Positions 22,365 through 35,673 of a DNA stretch of 64,000 nucleotides are shown here, one piece after another. This DNA comes from Strigops habroptila. Its lineage: Eukaryota; Chordata; Aves; Psittaciformes; Psittacidae. The notes beneath the pieces are model-generated. The model searched no databases. It worked only from the letters and a program-made list of their open reading frames with translations, and had not been told where the DNA came from. The stretch lies in assembly GCF_004027225.2 (NCBI RefSeq), contig NC_044278.2:55669743-55733742 (forward strand), in the 5' to 3' direction. The translations under genes were made by a program, and so were the position numbers. The number at the start of each line of letters is the position of its first letter. The stretch's first letter is position 1.

Positions 22365-25300
22365 ATGTCTGTGTGTGATTTGAGCAACTTTTAAACTATG
22401 GATCAAATTAATTCATGTTGATGAATGGGAAGAGTTTCCTACAGTTATGGAGTGGAGAATAGACCTTAGTTGTTTTCTCATGTGAGAAAGGCTAAAAAAA
22501 GCCCTCACCTCGTTTGTTTTCTCATCAAAGAATCCACGTTTGCTTTCCTGTATCATTTGTTCACAATTTTATGCTGGTGTGTTTTTTCCACACCACTTGT
22601 TTATCCTATATTTGTCAGTCTTTGCATGGGTATGCATAAATATGACTCAACATACTATTCATCAATAATCACATTCGTTAGTCACACTGAGTTTATTATG
22701 GCTTTCTCACAGGGTGTCTTGAATTAGGTTAAGGTAAAAGGAAACAAAAAGAAGGGGCCAGCTTTGTGGTGCTGAATGACATGAATTGCAGGTTGGCAAT
22801 GGCTTTGCTCCAAAGCTACATAGGAGAATAGCAAGGTTGCCAGACTTGTTTTCAACAAGTTAATGTGGGCACTCAAAGTGCTTTCAGCCGTGGCAGCAGA
22901 CAGGTTTACCCTGTATATGTGTGAATTCTTGATTGTCCAAGGCTGGATTGCTTTGGAGAAATTGGTTTGGACAGTCAAATTTGCCTGGAACAGGTCAGTC
23001 CTACAAGATTTGGGCAGCCTGGTTGGTTTTTTTTTTTTTAGACACATTAATATGGTTGACTGTAAGTTTGCCTTGTTTTTATACCATTGCTTATACACAG
23101 ATCTGTAAATAGTCAACAATAAGCAGATTGTTGCTGCAAGTTGAGAGAGAACCTTGAATTTAAATGCCGCTGGTATTTCGAGGTGTCACCAGCCTTAGCA
23201 TTCACTAGAGATAAAATGGAAATAGACATAAAATATAAAACCTTTGCAATTCCCCATTCTTGAATGGAAAACAATATTTATAATGAGAGGCTTCATTTTT
23301 AATTCAGCTGCACAGTGAAACCCCAAATCAAGAAAAATCTTAAAAGAACTTAGCCTTGATCCAGACTATCTGAATTACACAAAGGTTATGCATGTGTTTA
23401 AGGATTTTGTTATAATGGAATGACAGCATGCAGCAGGATTGGGCCAATTCTTCTCCAGACTGAAAATGCAACACTCATTGTGGCAAGGTCATGATGTAAA
23501 AATGAAACCTCAACAAATATTGTTAATCAAATGAGATGAAACTAGAAAGTGTAAACAGAACCCTGCTATATTTAATGTGTGTTGACATGTTATGAATCTA
23601 TGAGAAATGCAGGTACATACTAGGACTGTGCGTGGACACATGAAATAGCCCATGCACTTTGAATAATTTATTTAATTTACAAAACCTGATGAAACGGTGG
23701 ATGCTTATGATTCGATTATATTTTTTTATTGAAGATATCAATTATTGCTTTAAATTACTGAAGAAATAAACAGTCAGCTGAAAATCTTTCTTTAACATAC
23801 TCAGCACTACTTTTATATCTACCTTTTCTACTTTTTTCTCTGTTACGGAAAATTAATCTTTTCACTTTCACTAGTAACACTAATGAAGAGAATTTTAAGA
23901 TTTCTTTCATTTTTAGCCTTAAGATGACGTTATCCTTCTGCCAAAATTAAGTTAATTGAAGATATGTATGATTCACTTATTACCATAGGTGTAATTTTAA
24001 ATATTTATTCTCCTCAGCGAATAACTTTCTTCTTTCTATTTGGATCTATGTGACCAACTCTGAACAGTATCTTAATGCAATCACTAAGATGTTTGGGTTG
24101 ACACAATTATCCTGAGAAAAAACAAAAATAAATAAAATCAATACATCTGATTTTGGCAAAGGGTGTGGGACTATATCTTTAGAGATATCCAGAACTCTCG
24201 AATAATCCCATTTTGTTAATATACTTTTATTCTGAGTTAAATTCATCCTAACTCAGTCAAGGACTTGGCACTTTTGAAGTCCCTCAGCTCTTCAAAATAG
24301 GGCTTTGATGGGACAGAATTCATATGCAGAGCTTATGTTGGCTCTGTGTACATAAACATATCCATCCCACAGGTTGAAAAGCCTGTGTAACTTTAATGTT
24401 TTACTGCTTGGAGCTGAGATGGTCATGAGGACATCTGAACATCGTATAGGAATACCCTTACAGTAAGCCATAGTGCTAGTATTTGTTAGGCAGACCTTCA
24501 AGTAAAGCATCAAATACTGTGATATGGCCAATGAAATCACAGCAGGAGAATCCTGGGATTCCCTTCTCTCTTATTACGTTTCTTTATATGGTCTATCAAA
24601 TTTTCAGTGGCAAAACAAATAATTTACGTTATTTCAGATGCAAATGCCTTCATTTGGATGTGTGATTGTAAATCTGGAGGCAGTCCATTTACATGTTGAC
24701 AGTTAATCTCATCTTTAAATACTTTACTGAGACTCTTGTGGAAGTAAATGTGTCAGTATTTACTGTCCTCTGAATGTGTAGCTATCCTGTACATATCCTG
24801 TACTTACTGCATGGACCAACACTGAATCATGGCAAATGTGTTATGTGGAATTGCACAACGTCAATACACAGAACTCACTTAAACTGGAAATGTCATTCAA
24901 TGATAATCTTTTGCTGAAGAAGTGAGTGTGGACTTTTGTTTGGGCATTGATTTAAATATTTGCCTCATTTGCTGTAAAAACTATGAATCGACATAAATTG
25001 TTCCTGGTAGTTTTTCGCTTCCCTTTTGTATACTTTGTTTTTAAAAAGACTTTCCACATTAACAATTAGTTAAAATAATTGCACCATTGCTATACCTGTA
25101 TTAGAACAACACCTCGGCAAGAGAGTTCTGATGGCCTGTTGTCTGTTAATTGTGTTCACAAGCACGGTGGCCTTCAAAATTTCTGGGCATTTTCCCTCAT
25201 GTCTAAAAACCACATAGGTCAATATGTGTTTATCAGTAAGTAGATAAGATGGTTAAAACAAAAGATTTAGTCCATTTCAAAGACATAGATGGTGGTAGGG

Positions 25301-27530
25301 TAAACAGCCTAAGAATTAATAAGTCAAAAGAAAGATGCAGAACCTGCAAGAGCAAATTACCTCAGTTCTTTCCTGTAATGTGCCATTTATCTTCAGTTGA
25401 GATATTAAGACGAATATTAAAGAGAATAGTAAAAATAAATAAATTTTATTTGCAGGTCACATTAGCTTTTTTTTTTTTTTCTTGTTTTCTGGAATGCAAT
25501 TTTTCCCCTGAAGTATGCTGAAATGTAGTAGATCATTTCTTATATCTGAAATAATACGTAATTTTGGTAGGGTCAGTGAGAGGACCATGGCAATTTGTCT
25601 TCTGACACTTCCTATTCCAGTCTCTTCTTATTTTTAACTATTACAGCACTGCATAGTTAGCTTGCAAAGAAGACGTCCTGTGACCCTTTTTACTGATGAG
25701 TTTGCTTAAATCTATTCTAAACATGTAGTGAAAACATGGCTCTTAACTAGGTTAAATATGTGATAGTTTTAATAAATCAGCAAGAAGCTGAGCAAATACC
25801 AATGTAAAGTCAATTCTAAGATTAGGTTAAATATTTTAATGTCAATTACAAGATATATCATTTGGAAAATGTCCTTTTATTAGCTTAAAGCTAAGGCTTT
25901 AATGTGTTTTCTCTTCAGATTGTCCCCACACAAATGATTCTTTAATTTAATAAATTTTTTACATTAGTGTTCCTGCCTGTCACCAGCCTGAATTCTGGTT
26001 CAATGAGGTTGATTATATTTTCATATGAGCAATCATATTACTGATACCACTGTGGTAATGAAAAATCAAATGGCCCTTTGTTGTATGCAACACTTAATGA
26101 AAACAGAGGCCATTCAAGCTAATAAAAATGCTGACACCTATATGGATGCACAGAGAGTCTGAAAGCTGAATAGTTTATTCTTGCAAGGGAAAGAAGGTTA
26201 TTACTGTGAGAAATTATAGCTCTCCTTTCATTCTCTCTACTGATCCAGCTCCTACTGAAATCAAAGGAAGGGCTCCTGTTGGCTTCAGTGAGAGCAGACT
26301 GAAGCTTTGTAATACCTGTGAGTCTCTGATACAGAATAAATCTTCCTCTCTTGTTACTTTAGAGCTGGCTGATTCATAAGGGCTGAGCTCTGCTGTCATC
26401 TTCCACGCTGTGCAATCCAAAATATCACCAAAGCAATTGTACTAGCTCCTCCAAGCTCAGCCTCTCAAGTGAAATTGGTGCTGCGGGCAAGATGCCAGAT
26501 GGGGATGCAATGGGTAGGACTAGATTTATGGTGCTTCTTAATGTAATTCATGGCACAGCTACCAAGAACTGGAGGGAGGAGGCAGAGTGAACTGAGGGCA
26601 GGCTAAGTAACAAATTCATTTTTGGTGAAATTAAAGAGATGAATTGGAATAAAAATAGGAACCAGAGAGAGGATAGATTATTGATGATGGATGAGGGGAA
26701 AAAAGAAAAAAATGATTAGTATGTGCTCATTTTTAAATAGAGAAGTTACTCCTTGCCAGTTCCAGTACAGCACTTAAAACACACACTATATGTTCAATCA
26801 GTTTCACCTCGAGTAAATCAATTTATTCTCAGGATTGCAAACCTAACCTGATGGTTAGTTATTTGTTGAATCAGGTACTAAAAAGGAAACATTTTCAGAA
26901 CAATAAGACTCAAACATTGCATAGAAGAAAAATAGAACACTGCAAATTTTCATCTGAAACCTAGTTATTTAAAATAAGGAACAGTGACATGAACCACTGG
27001 GGGAGACGCAATGATTACAACTCTCCAACCTACTGCAACAACACTAGATTAATTCAGCACTGAATTTTAATTCATTGAGAAAAGATATGTGGGGTGGGAA
27101 ATTTAACTTATTCACTAGAATTTCTGTGTGCGTGTTATTTCTGTTTTACATTGTCAACTACCCTATAGTGCGTACTGTAAAACATGGACTCGATTACTTC
27201 CTCTTATGTGTCCCTCAAAACACACCTAGATCAGTAAGTTTTAACAAATGTATCTATTGTGACAGAAAATACACTCAGGCAATATCAGCTAGGCCAATAT
27301 CCAGCTGGACACTCTAGATACCTTGCAGATGTATCACAAAGTAAATGTGTACTGTAAACAGTGTGTTGCAGTATAATGAATATCAGTCAGCTTTTCCACT
27401 ACCTCATCCCCAGTTGCTGTGTCTTAACAGAAGGAAACTTGAGCTTGTAGGCTGCACAGAAACTCTGATATAATTCAAGCAGATTTCCTAATTTGTCCAT
27501 CTGGAGAGCTAATTCTGGGTTCAATTCTAC

Positions 27531-27548
27531 TTTTTTTTTTTTTTTTTT
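27531..27548 (+). repeat. Poly(T) run, 18 bases
   Basis: Uninterrupted T18. No retrogene or SINE body is visible beside it, so it is probably a simple homopolymer. Confidence 0.9.
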
Positions 27549-29772
27549 AGAAATAGAACTGTTCCTTCTTTTTCCATTTAATCTGTTTGTAAGGCCATGT
27601 GTATGTTTACAGGCATGTTTGCATCAAGTATAGTAAGATAATGTCTTTATAAAAAGAAATCAAGAAACATAATAGTTGATAATTTGGTAAATCTTATTAG
27701 ATTTATTTAAATATGAAAGATTATGACACTTTTCAAGACGTATATCTACTGAAGCAAATGTCACCTTAGTTTTCCTTCTGTCCTAGGACACAAATGGAAC
27801 CACGTACTAGACATGGTCTCCAATTGAGAAGAATGCAAGAACTTACCACCGCATCTCTGATCAGTCTCCATTTCATCTTTTCCTTGTAGGTCTTTAAAAG
27901 AATAAGCAGAGGTTAATATCACCTAAAGAAGCAATTAATATTGCTTTATGGCAAACATGTCTTGCAGAGCTTCTGCAACTGCTGCTTCTCTCTACAGTCT
28001 GATGAAGCCTGAGTGGAGCAGACCATTCCTTGCCATGATTCAAGTTGCTTGAAAGCCTGTTCCTATAGGCACTGCATAGATGACACCTGATCATGCTAGT
28101 TAATTGGTTAAGATGAAAATTCAACTATCATTCATGTTAAATACCTTCTATGCAGATGCCCACAGCTAAGATGGTTGCTCTAGTCTCCCTCTTTTATCCA
28201 CACAGAATAAATAGCATCTGTGGATTTCATCTGACCTGAAGCATTCACATGGTCCATTATAGATATTTTAATACAGATGAAATTATTCAAACTCTAACTA
28301 TAAAGGACAATTAAGATGACTCACCCAAATGCAGATGTGTTTAGACAGACAAAATGCCAGTATGACTACAGTGGACCATAGTGATGATAGAGCTGACAGC
28401 TACTGTATTACCATCGTGACTGGTGTGACGGCTATTGTTCCTGGGAATGCTATAAAGTTGTGGGTCCTCTCTAGATCCTTCTTAAGCGTGGTCTGGATCA
28501 TTGCATTCACTTCAGGTTATATACAGAATGGCGCGGCTGGATTTGGTTTACTGTGATAAGTTTAAATATGCTTATATGTTTGTGTGTCTTAATAATATAA
28601 CAATGCTTCAGTAATAGTTTAAGGAAACAAATCCAGCCATTTCTTTTTGGTAGAGAAGGAAATAGACACTGATCCAAATGAAACATCTTCTAGTCACCAA
28701 CTTGTCCAGCTTGATGGTCACTAGGGAATCACACATGCACCAAACAAATACATACACACAGAAGGGAGAGCAGGGTATCACAGCAAATAGTTGGGAACGG
28801 GATTTTGTAAGATGACATGACAGGCTGCAGTGATCAGAGGCAGGGTCTACCAGGTGAATGTGCTGGCCAGCAGTTTGTTAGCATGCAACTGGTTCCTTTT
28901 ATGTCCCCTCCTCTCCATTTTTGTATGCATCTGATCCACTTTTATCCACCCCCTTTCCTAACTAACTTTAGCCCTTTCAGAGTTTTGTGTATGCCTACCA
29001 TTCCTTTGAACAACCCATAATAATCTTGCTCTTCCCCATGAGACCCATGATAAACATCTTCTCCACTTCCCAGTTATACAGTTCTGGCTGAACTTCAAGG
29101 CTATCAGATATTCTTCAAAAGCACTCCCTTGACTCAAAATAAATGTTAGTGTAGATGCACCTTAGATACCTAACACTTAATTAAAGTTTGGAAAACCAAC
29201 CTGCACAAATTGAAACCTTTCATGAACACTTTTTATGAGAATAAAGAGAAAGAAGTCTTTTTAGTGCAAGTTTTTTTCCTACTCCCTTATTTTAAAATTC
29301 ATTATTTGAGGCAATGGAGTCATTTAATAAACTGGACTTCTTGTAAGAATAAGAGCTACAAAAGTGGGCCCCTTGAGCTTTAAACGTGACATCTTGCTTG
29401 ACACCACTTATCTCTTCCTTACTTTCTACCAGGTAATATAAGCATCTGGGAAGTTGCTCAATGCTCTTCTGGTACTGTCTAGAGAACCTGCACTCCCAAA
29501 CTTGGTACCTAGGTTTTCACAAGTAAGCAGGAGGCTCAAAAAATGATGTTTTCAGCTCTCGTCCTTTAATGAGGTCTTCTGTAGATGTAACCCTTTATAT
29601 TTTAATACTGTCATCCACACTGTTTGCATTACGACAATACATATAGAAACTTAGAAATCAGAACTCATCTCTTTTCTGATTTTTATATACATTTGATGAA
29701 CTTTCTCAGTCTATAAATTGGAAAAAATCCCAGAAAATGAATACATAGATTATTCTGATAGCAGTTTCAATT

Positions 29773-29792
29773 AAAAAAAAAAAAAAAAAAAA
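29773..29792 (+). repeat. Poly(A) run, 20 bases
   Basis: Uninterrupted A20 followed by an AG-rich stretch. I see no processed-transcript body upstream that would make it a retroposon tail. Confidence 0.9.
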
Positions 29793-31607
29793 GAGAAAAG
29801 AGAATGCATAGTGTAGTCAATCAGGAAATATTATGCTAAATATTATAAAGATAACAGCTGTTCATACTCGTTAGATTATTAACACCTTCTGCACTTCAGC
29901 AGGGAAGCATCCCATGCAACGCTAATCTTCCATGTGCAAACGACTGCTGCTCCTTCACAGGGAAGTGGGTAATACATTCTTCTCTCTGACAGAACAATAG
30001 GCGAGCAACAGCAGGCAGAACAGAAGTTTTATGACTTTCAAGATTTTGTTAATGTCGTTGGTGCTGCAAACTGTACAATACATGTGCTACCAGTAGAAAA
30101 CAAATGTGGTTCCTATAAGGCAAAAATCACATCCAGCCTTTTATACATAAATAAATTACTGGGTTATGCCAGATGTTAATACTTTTTTTTTCTTTTTTGA
30201 TTTTTCTCTTTTCTTTTTCTTATCCAATTAAACATGGTGAACACCCAACATTAGTTCTGAACTGATTTTGTGGAAAGGTCAATTATTGACTTTATAAATA
30301 AAATCTGTAGCCAAATTACTATGGTGCTCACTCCTTCTCATTTTCTGAATTATTGAAGTAACTTTCAGAGTATTGCTACCTTAAATGTTCTGCTCATGTT
30401 GTAGAGCAGGGTTAAAAATAAGTTATTTCCTACCAGGGAAAACTGGCTATTATCTGGGAAGAGGTGGAACAATGTTTTATGTAGAAAAAGTATGACTTGA
30501 ATAGTAAAAAAATCTACTTTAAATCTCTGGAATGTAGGCTTTGAAAATGAAGTAGTAAGTCCAAGAAAAAAATACAAGTAAGCTGCAGAATTAGCAAGTT
30601 CAAGGGCTCTCTGAGCTCTCAGGCCCAAAGAGAGTTCAATTAAAGTTAACTGAGAAATTTGAAAATTATAAAAACTATGACAAGAAAGAGGGGAAAAAAA
30701 CCCCACCAAAACATGAACGTGTAACCCTGAAGGAAATGAGATAACTGCATGATAACGCAATTCCTTAGTGCTATGTTATGCTTGTTCTGTGAATGAATCA
30801 CTTGGCGAGTGCTCTTGTGCTTGCTTTGGCAAAGCTGTATGCAGATGCCTGTCTTGCTGCTTACCAGACAGATTGAAAGGTTGTCACCCTCAGCATCCCC
30901 CATTCCTCTCCACCCGTCCTACTAGACAGAAAGTACAAAATCAAGATTTCTCACATATTCATTATACAAGCAGTTTGCCCTTCATGCAGTCCTGTCAAAG
31001 TGCTCTGCATTTGCTGTTCTTCCCTTCTGCCCCTCTCAGAGCACTCACTGCTCAGGTGCCTGAACTATCCTGGATCATTTTGCCTGTGATGGGACACCCC
31101 AAGAGCAGCTGTGCCAGTAAAAATGAGGAGCAGTATCTCTTGACAAAATTATGACTTTATAAGTTCTGAACAATTTGGGTTTTAGTTATTAGCATTGCTC
31201 ACAAACTTTGCAGTTTCTCTGGTACTTCTGGTCAGCCTACAGCTAAGGAACATCCTTAACAGGGTGAGTCACTCTGGGTGAATCAGCTCTGCATCACTCC
31301 GAAACATTAAAGTGTGTTTTACCTCTCTCCAGATGAGTACTGAGCTCAACGAACTGCCAAAACCCAAATTACCACCTCTACCCAGAAACCATGTACAGAA
31401 GGACACTATGACCTGTGCTTAACTTTTTCCTACTTGGTTAGTCCTCAGGCTTTATTATCTCAGAGAAACAGGCTATTGGCTTGTGTGAATGATGAGCTGT
31501 CCCAGCCTCAAACAAGAGGCCACCTTACCTCAGTGTTGAAGAGAGACCAGGAAATGTAAAGGGATTTCTTATTTCCTGAGATCTTATTGTCTAAGATTTA
31601 GGGGAAA

Positions 31608-31682
31608 AAAAAAAACCCCAACAAACACCAAACAAACAAACAAAAAACCCCAAACTGAACCAAACAAAAAAAAAAAAAAAAA
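31608..31682 (+). repeat. A/C-rich low-complexity tract ending in a long A-run
   Basis: Made of A-runs interrupted by CCCC and C, including (AAAC)n-like units, ending in an A-run at about 31665-31682. It lies some 75 bases before the first recognisable codons of CR1 copy C. Its complement is GT-rich, similar in composition to the tract at 11539-11660. Confidence 0.85.
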
Positions 31683-31755
31683 GGCTTTGCATTCCCTGTG
31701 GTGCAGTATAGGTATCAGACATAGACAAGATGGTAGTAGGCAGTAGCCTACTGTA

Positions 31756-33345
31756 GCTGTCAGATCTTTAAGGACGCTTTCCACAAGGCCCAAGAGCTCT
31801 TGATCCCCAGGTGTAAGAAATCGAGTAAGGAAGGCAAGAGACTGGCGTAGCTGAGTTGAGACCTGCTGGTCAAACTAAAGGGCAAGACAGAAATGCACAG
31901 GCAGTGGAAGCAGAGACAGGTATCCTGGGAAGAGCACAGGGATGCTGCCTGGTTGTGTAGGGATGGGGTCAGGAAGGCCAAAGCACAGATGGAGCTGAAC
32001 TTGGCAAGGCTTGCAAAGAATAACAAGAAGGGCTTCTGTGGGTATGTCAGCCAGAAAAGGAATGTCAAAGAAAGCGTTCCCCCCAGGATGAGCAAGACTG
32101 GCAAACTGGTAACAATGGACACGGAGAAGGCTGAGGCAGTTTTGCCTTAATCTTCACTGGCAGTCTCTCTTCCCATACCTCTTCAGTGGATGGACTACAA
32201 GGCAGGGACTGGGGGGGTAAAGCCCGTCCAGCTGTAAAAGAAGATCATTTTCTTGACCACCTGAGGAACCTGAATATATGTAAGTCTATGGGACCTGATG
32301 AGATGCATCCCAGATTCCTTAGGGAATTGGCTGATGTAGTTGCCAAGCCACGCTCCATATTTGAAAAGTCATGGCACTTTGGTGAAGTCCTTGGTGACTG
32401 GAAGAAAGGAAACGTGACACCCATTTTTAGAAATGGTAAAAAGAACAACCTTGTGACTACTGACTTGTCAGCTTCACCTCTGTGCCTGGGAAAATCATGC
32501 AACAGATCCTCCTAGAAGTTATGCTAAGGCACATGGAAGACAGGGAGGTGATTCAAGACAGCCAGCATGGCTTCCCCAAGGGCAAGTCTTGCCTGACCAA
32601 GTAAGTATCCTTCTAAGATGGAGTGACAACATCAGTGGACAAGGAAAGAAGAAGGAGGAGCTACAGCTGTCATCTACCCGGACTTCTGTAAGGCCTTTGA
32701 CATGGTCTCTCACAACATCCTTCTCTCTAAGCTGGAGAGATATGGATTTGATAGATGAACTGTTCAGCAGATGAGGAATTGGTTGGATAGTTGCATCCAG
32801 AGGGTAGTGGTCAATGGCTCAATGTCCAGATGGAGGTCTGTGACAAGTGGTGTCCCTCAGGGGTCCATACTGGGACCAGTGTTGTTTAATTTCTTCTTCA
32901 GTGACATAGACAGTAGGATATAGTGCAACCTTGGCATGTTTGCAGATGAAACCAAGCTGAGTGATATGGTTGACACACCTGAGGGACAGGATGCCATACA
33001 GAAGGACCTGGACAAGCTTTAGCAGTGGGCCCATGTGAACCTTAACAACGTTCAACAAGGCCAAGTGCAAGATCCTGCACCTAGGTCAGGTATCAATCAT
33101 TGATACCCTGGTATCAATGGAGGCTGTGGGGCGCAGGGATTAGAGAAGCCCTGTGAAGAAGGACTTGAGGGTACTGGTGGATGAAAAGCTGGACATGAGC
33201 TGACAATGCGCGTTTGTAGACCAGAAAGCCAACCATGTCTTGGGCTGCATCAGAAGAAGCATGACCAGCCGATTGAAGGAGGCAATTGATGAAACTCTAG
33301 AACAGGTTGCTCAGAGATATGGTAGATGATCCATATCTGGAAAAA
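31756..33345 (+). pseudogene. CR1 ORF2 remnant, copy C
   Basis: ORF2 linker and reverse transcriptase, with stops and frame slips throughout. The catalytic box reads FADE instead of FADD, so the second aspartate of motif C is lost. Near 32452-32456 a single base is missing just before the NYRPVSL-equivalent, within a few bases of the deletion shared by copies A and B, but the affected base seems to be a different one (an A rather than a G). The last part is shortened by the internal deletion at about 33290-33300. Confidence 0.85.
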
Positions 33346-33449
33346 TTCAAGGCCATGATCTAGTTGAAGATGTCCCGGCTCGCTGCAGGGGGTGTTGTAC
33401 TAGATGACCTTTGAAGGTTCCTTGAAGCCCAAACTGTTCTATGATTCTA
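31756..33449 (+). mobile_element. CR1 LINE copy C, diverged, internally deleted
   Basis: From a 5' truncation in the ORF2 linker (SCQIFKDAFHKAQ, 31756) to a tail gttctatgattcta at 33436-33449. Parts recognised in order are the linker (SWEEHRDAAW, 31893-32150), the RT entry region ([24 protein letters not shown], 32270-32440), [20 protein letters not shown] (about 32530-32600), motif B around 32850 and motif C at 32939-32950. From the RLKEA-like position (about 33290) it jumps straight to the extreme C-terminus (EQVAQRYGR-like, about 33300), so some 350-400 bases of CR1 are missing. It differs strongly from copies A and B, indicating another subfamily or greater age. Confidence 0.93.
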
Positions 33450-35101
33450 GGCTGACTTTACCAAGCCAGTCTGAATTTCTAGGATCCAGATCAACCCTAA
33501 TGTAGGGTGTGTATATATTTCCCATCTGATCTGTCAGAGATTCCTTTCACTGAATCTTAGATGTTTCCAGTGTAGACACCTGATCTAGCACCCTGTGGAC
33601 TTGTTGGCAGGCAATGGGTGCTTTACAGCAAAAGTCATTTTGGCAAATGGAAGTGCTTAATTTAGGATGAGGTGAAGTGAGCCACAGAAATAGTTCTACA
33701 GCCAATAAAGGGATAATAGAGTCATTAACTGAGATGCAATATCTGTATTGAATCAGATTAATACCATCTTTTGTATTTAACTTACAATAAGCGTTGTTCT
33801 AATGTAGCTGAGTCTTAAAATACAGTAAGTGCATCAGCTTGTAAGTCTATTTTGGCAACATACTGTGCAGTAAGAACATTTTTAATGCAGAAAAACTTTC
33901 ACAGAGGTGACTTTCTTAAAGTTCTGAGTCTACTCCTTTTTTTTTTTTTTTTTTAATTTGTCGTGAAACAAGTAATCCTACCTCCTCTGGTTTTAATAAA
34001 GGACAGTGCTATGTTAGAAACCTCTGAGAGGTTTGTTTTGTTATAGGCATCTGAAGCTCTGTTAAGAAAGAGTTTGAAATTAATCCACTCTTAAAAGTTT
34101 GCTTGGATATTAAAAATCTCTGAAATTTGAGTGACTTCCTAGCTTCTGTGCCAAGGATTATGTGGTGCTTGATTTTTGAGTCTAGCTCTTTCCTGGCAAT
34201 TATTTTTTAACTGGAGTGTAAAATTAGGCTTCTGCAAAATTTGTATCTATTGATTACAGTAGTGAAGAGGAAAAGGGACAGATAGCCCTTGAAAAGACTT
34301 TCATAGGTAAATATAATATAAACATGTGACATGTTTACAAAATAATATTCATAGCACACAAGCCCCAAATAATGTAATGCTATTCATGTTTCATGTTTAG
34401 GATGGGATGCATAGGAAGATTTTTAAATAGAAGATATTTCTGATATGTACTAGGAATGTCCTTAACCTATACTAAAGCTAGAAGCATATGAGATGCATCT
34501 TTTCTACACAGAAAAACCCTACGGTTATGCTACCAGTGTAATTCAATTCAAGTAAAGAAGTTAAAGATTTCCCTCATCATTTAATCTCTGGATTATTTTG
34601 GCCTTTTTTTCCCCACGCTATTTTCACTTTTAATGGGGAAAAATCGGAACATTTCGCAGGAAAAAAAAAAAAAAATCACTTGTAAAAGACTTTATTTAAG
34701 GAACAGTTATCATGTGATAACTTTTTTCTAAACATTCCATGTAACAAAAAGCACACACATCCTACATAACTGTTCCCACAATCACCACAAAACAAAGGGG
34801 GCATCCCACCCTTCCATCCCTTTTGGTCACCTTGTATTCTCATGAAAATTTTCTTACTATATGTTGTATTTTGCATGTCTGATGGTGGTTTTACAAATAG
34901 ATTGCTCTGAAACAGAAAACCTTGACAAGAAAGCTTGGGGAATAGATTGGGGAAGTCTACAAGAATCAACATGTTGTCTGTTTCTTTATACCAGCAGGAA
35001 CTGGAAGAAAGCTTCCTAGGCTAGCGAAGGTTGTAATGTGTTGTGTTTGTAACTCTCTGTTTTCTCTTACTTTGGATCAGCTTGGGTTTCCAGTTCATGT
35101 G
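33450..35101. other. AT-rich unique DNA with homopolymer runs
   Basis: No gene or element recognised. A T18 run lies at 33937-33954 and an A-run at about 34661-34674. Confidence 0.55.
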
Positions 35102-35668
35102 TGTGCTGGTTTTAGCTGGGAAGCAGTTAATTTTCTCTGTAGTAGCTGGTATGGTGCTGTGTTGATGACACAGGGATGTTTTTGTTACTGCTGAGCAGCG
35201 CTTACACAGAATCAAGGCCTTTTCTGCTTCTCACCTCTCCTCACCAGTGAGTAGGCTGGGGGTGCACAAGGAGCTGGAAGGGGGCATAGCCAGGACAGCT
35301 GACCCCAACTGAACCAAGGGATATTCCGTACCATATAGCATCATGCTCAGCACATAAACCTGGTGAAAGAAAAAGCAAGAAGGGGGATGTTTGCAGTGTT
35401 GGCGTTTGTCTTCCCAAGTAACCATTACATGTGATGTAGCCCTGCTTTCCTGGAGATGGCTGAACACCTGCCTGCCCATGGGAAGTAAATAAATTCCTTG
35501 TTTTGCTTTGCTTGTGTGCACAGCTTTTGCTTTACCTGTTAAACTGTCTTTATTTCAACCCATGAGTTTTCTCACTTTTACTCTTCCAATTCTTTTCCCA
35601 TCCCATCTGGGGGGAGTGAGCAAGCGGCTGTGAGGGGTTTAGTTGCCAGATGAGTTTAAACCATGACA
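35102..35668 (+). mobile_element. Solo ERV LTR (567 bp), plus strand
   Basis: Begins TGTGCTGG and ends CCATGACA. The body has landmarks of a common bird LTR family: gttaattttctctgtagtag, ggacagctgaccccaactg, gggatattccgtaccatat, cttcccaagtaaccattaca, ctttatttcaacccatgag and gggggagtgagcaagcggc. A weak TATA (cataaa) lies at about 35353. The flanks are ATGTG (35097-35101) and ATGCA (35669-35673), two transitions apart, compatible with a decayed 5-bp duplication. It shares the general plan and its 3' quarter with the LTR at 15823-16396 but differs in the middle, so the two are related subfamilies. No internal ERV genes are present. Confidence 0.9.
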
Positions 35669-35673
35669 ATGCA

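Larger units (their letters stand above)
19098..31750. other. Long AT-rich unique region with no recognisable gene
   Basis: About 12.6 kb without any repeat family or exon I can recognise. Frames are short, and the few of 80-130 codons have no domain, composition bias or splice context arguing for a gene. Local features worth noting are an AT-rich hairpin with a direct repeat (22267-22364), a T-run at 27531-27548, an A20 run at 29773-29792 and an A/C-rich tract at 31608-31682. Confidence 0.55.

Noticed and set aside
30365..31154. Open frames of about 130 codons on both strands (30365-30760 minus, 30768-31154 plus)
   Set aside because: No motif, no family similarity, and the two overlap only unique AT-rich DNA; most likely chance.
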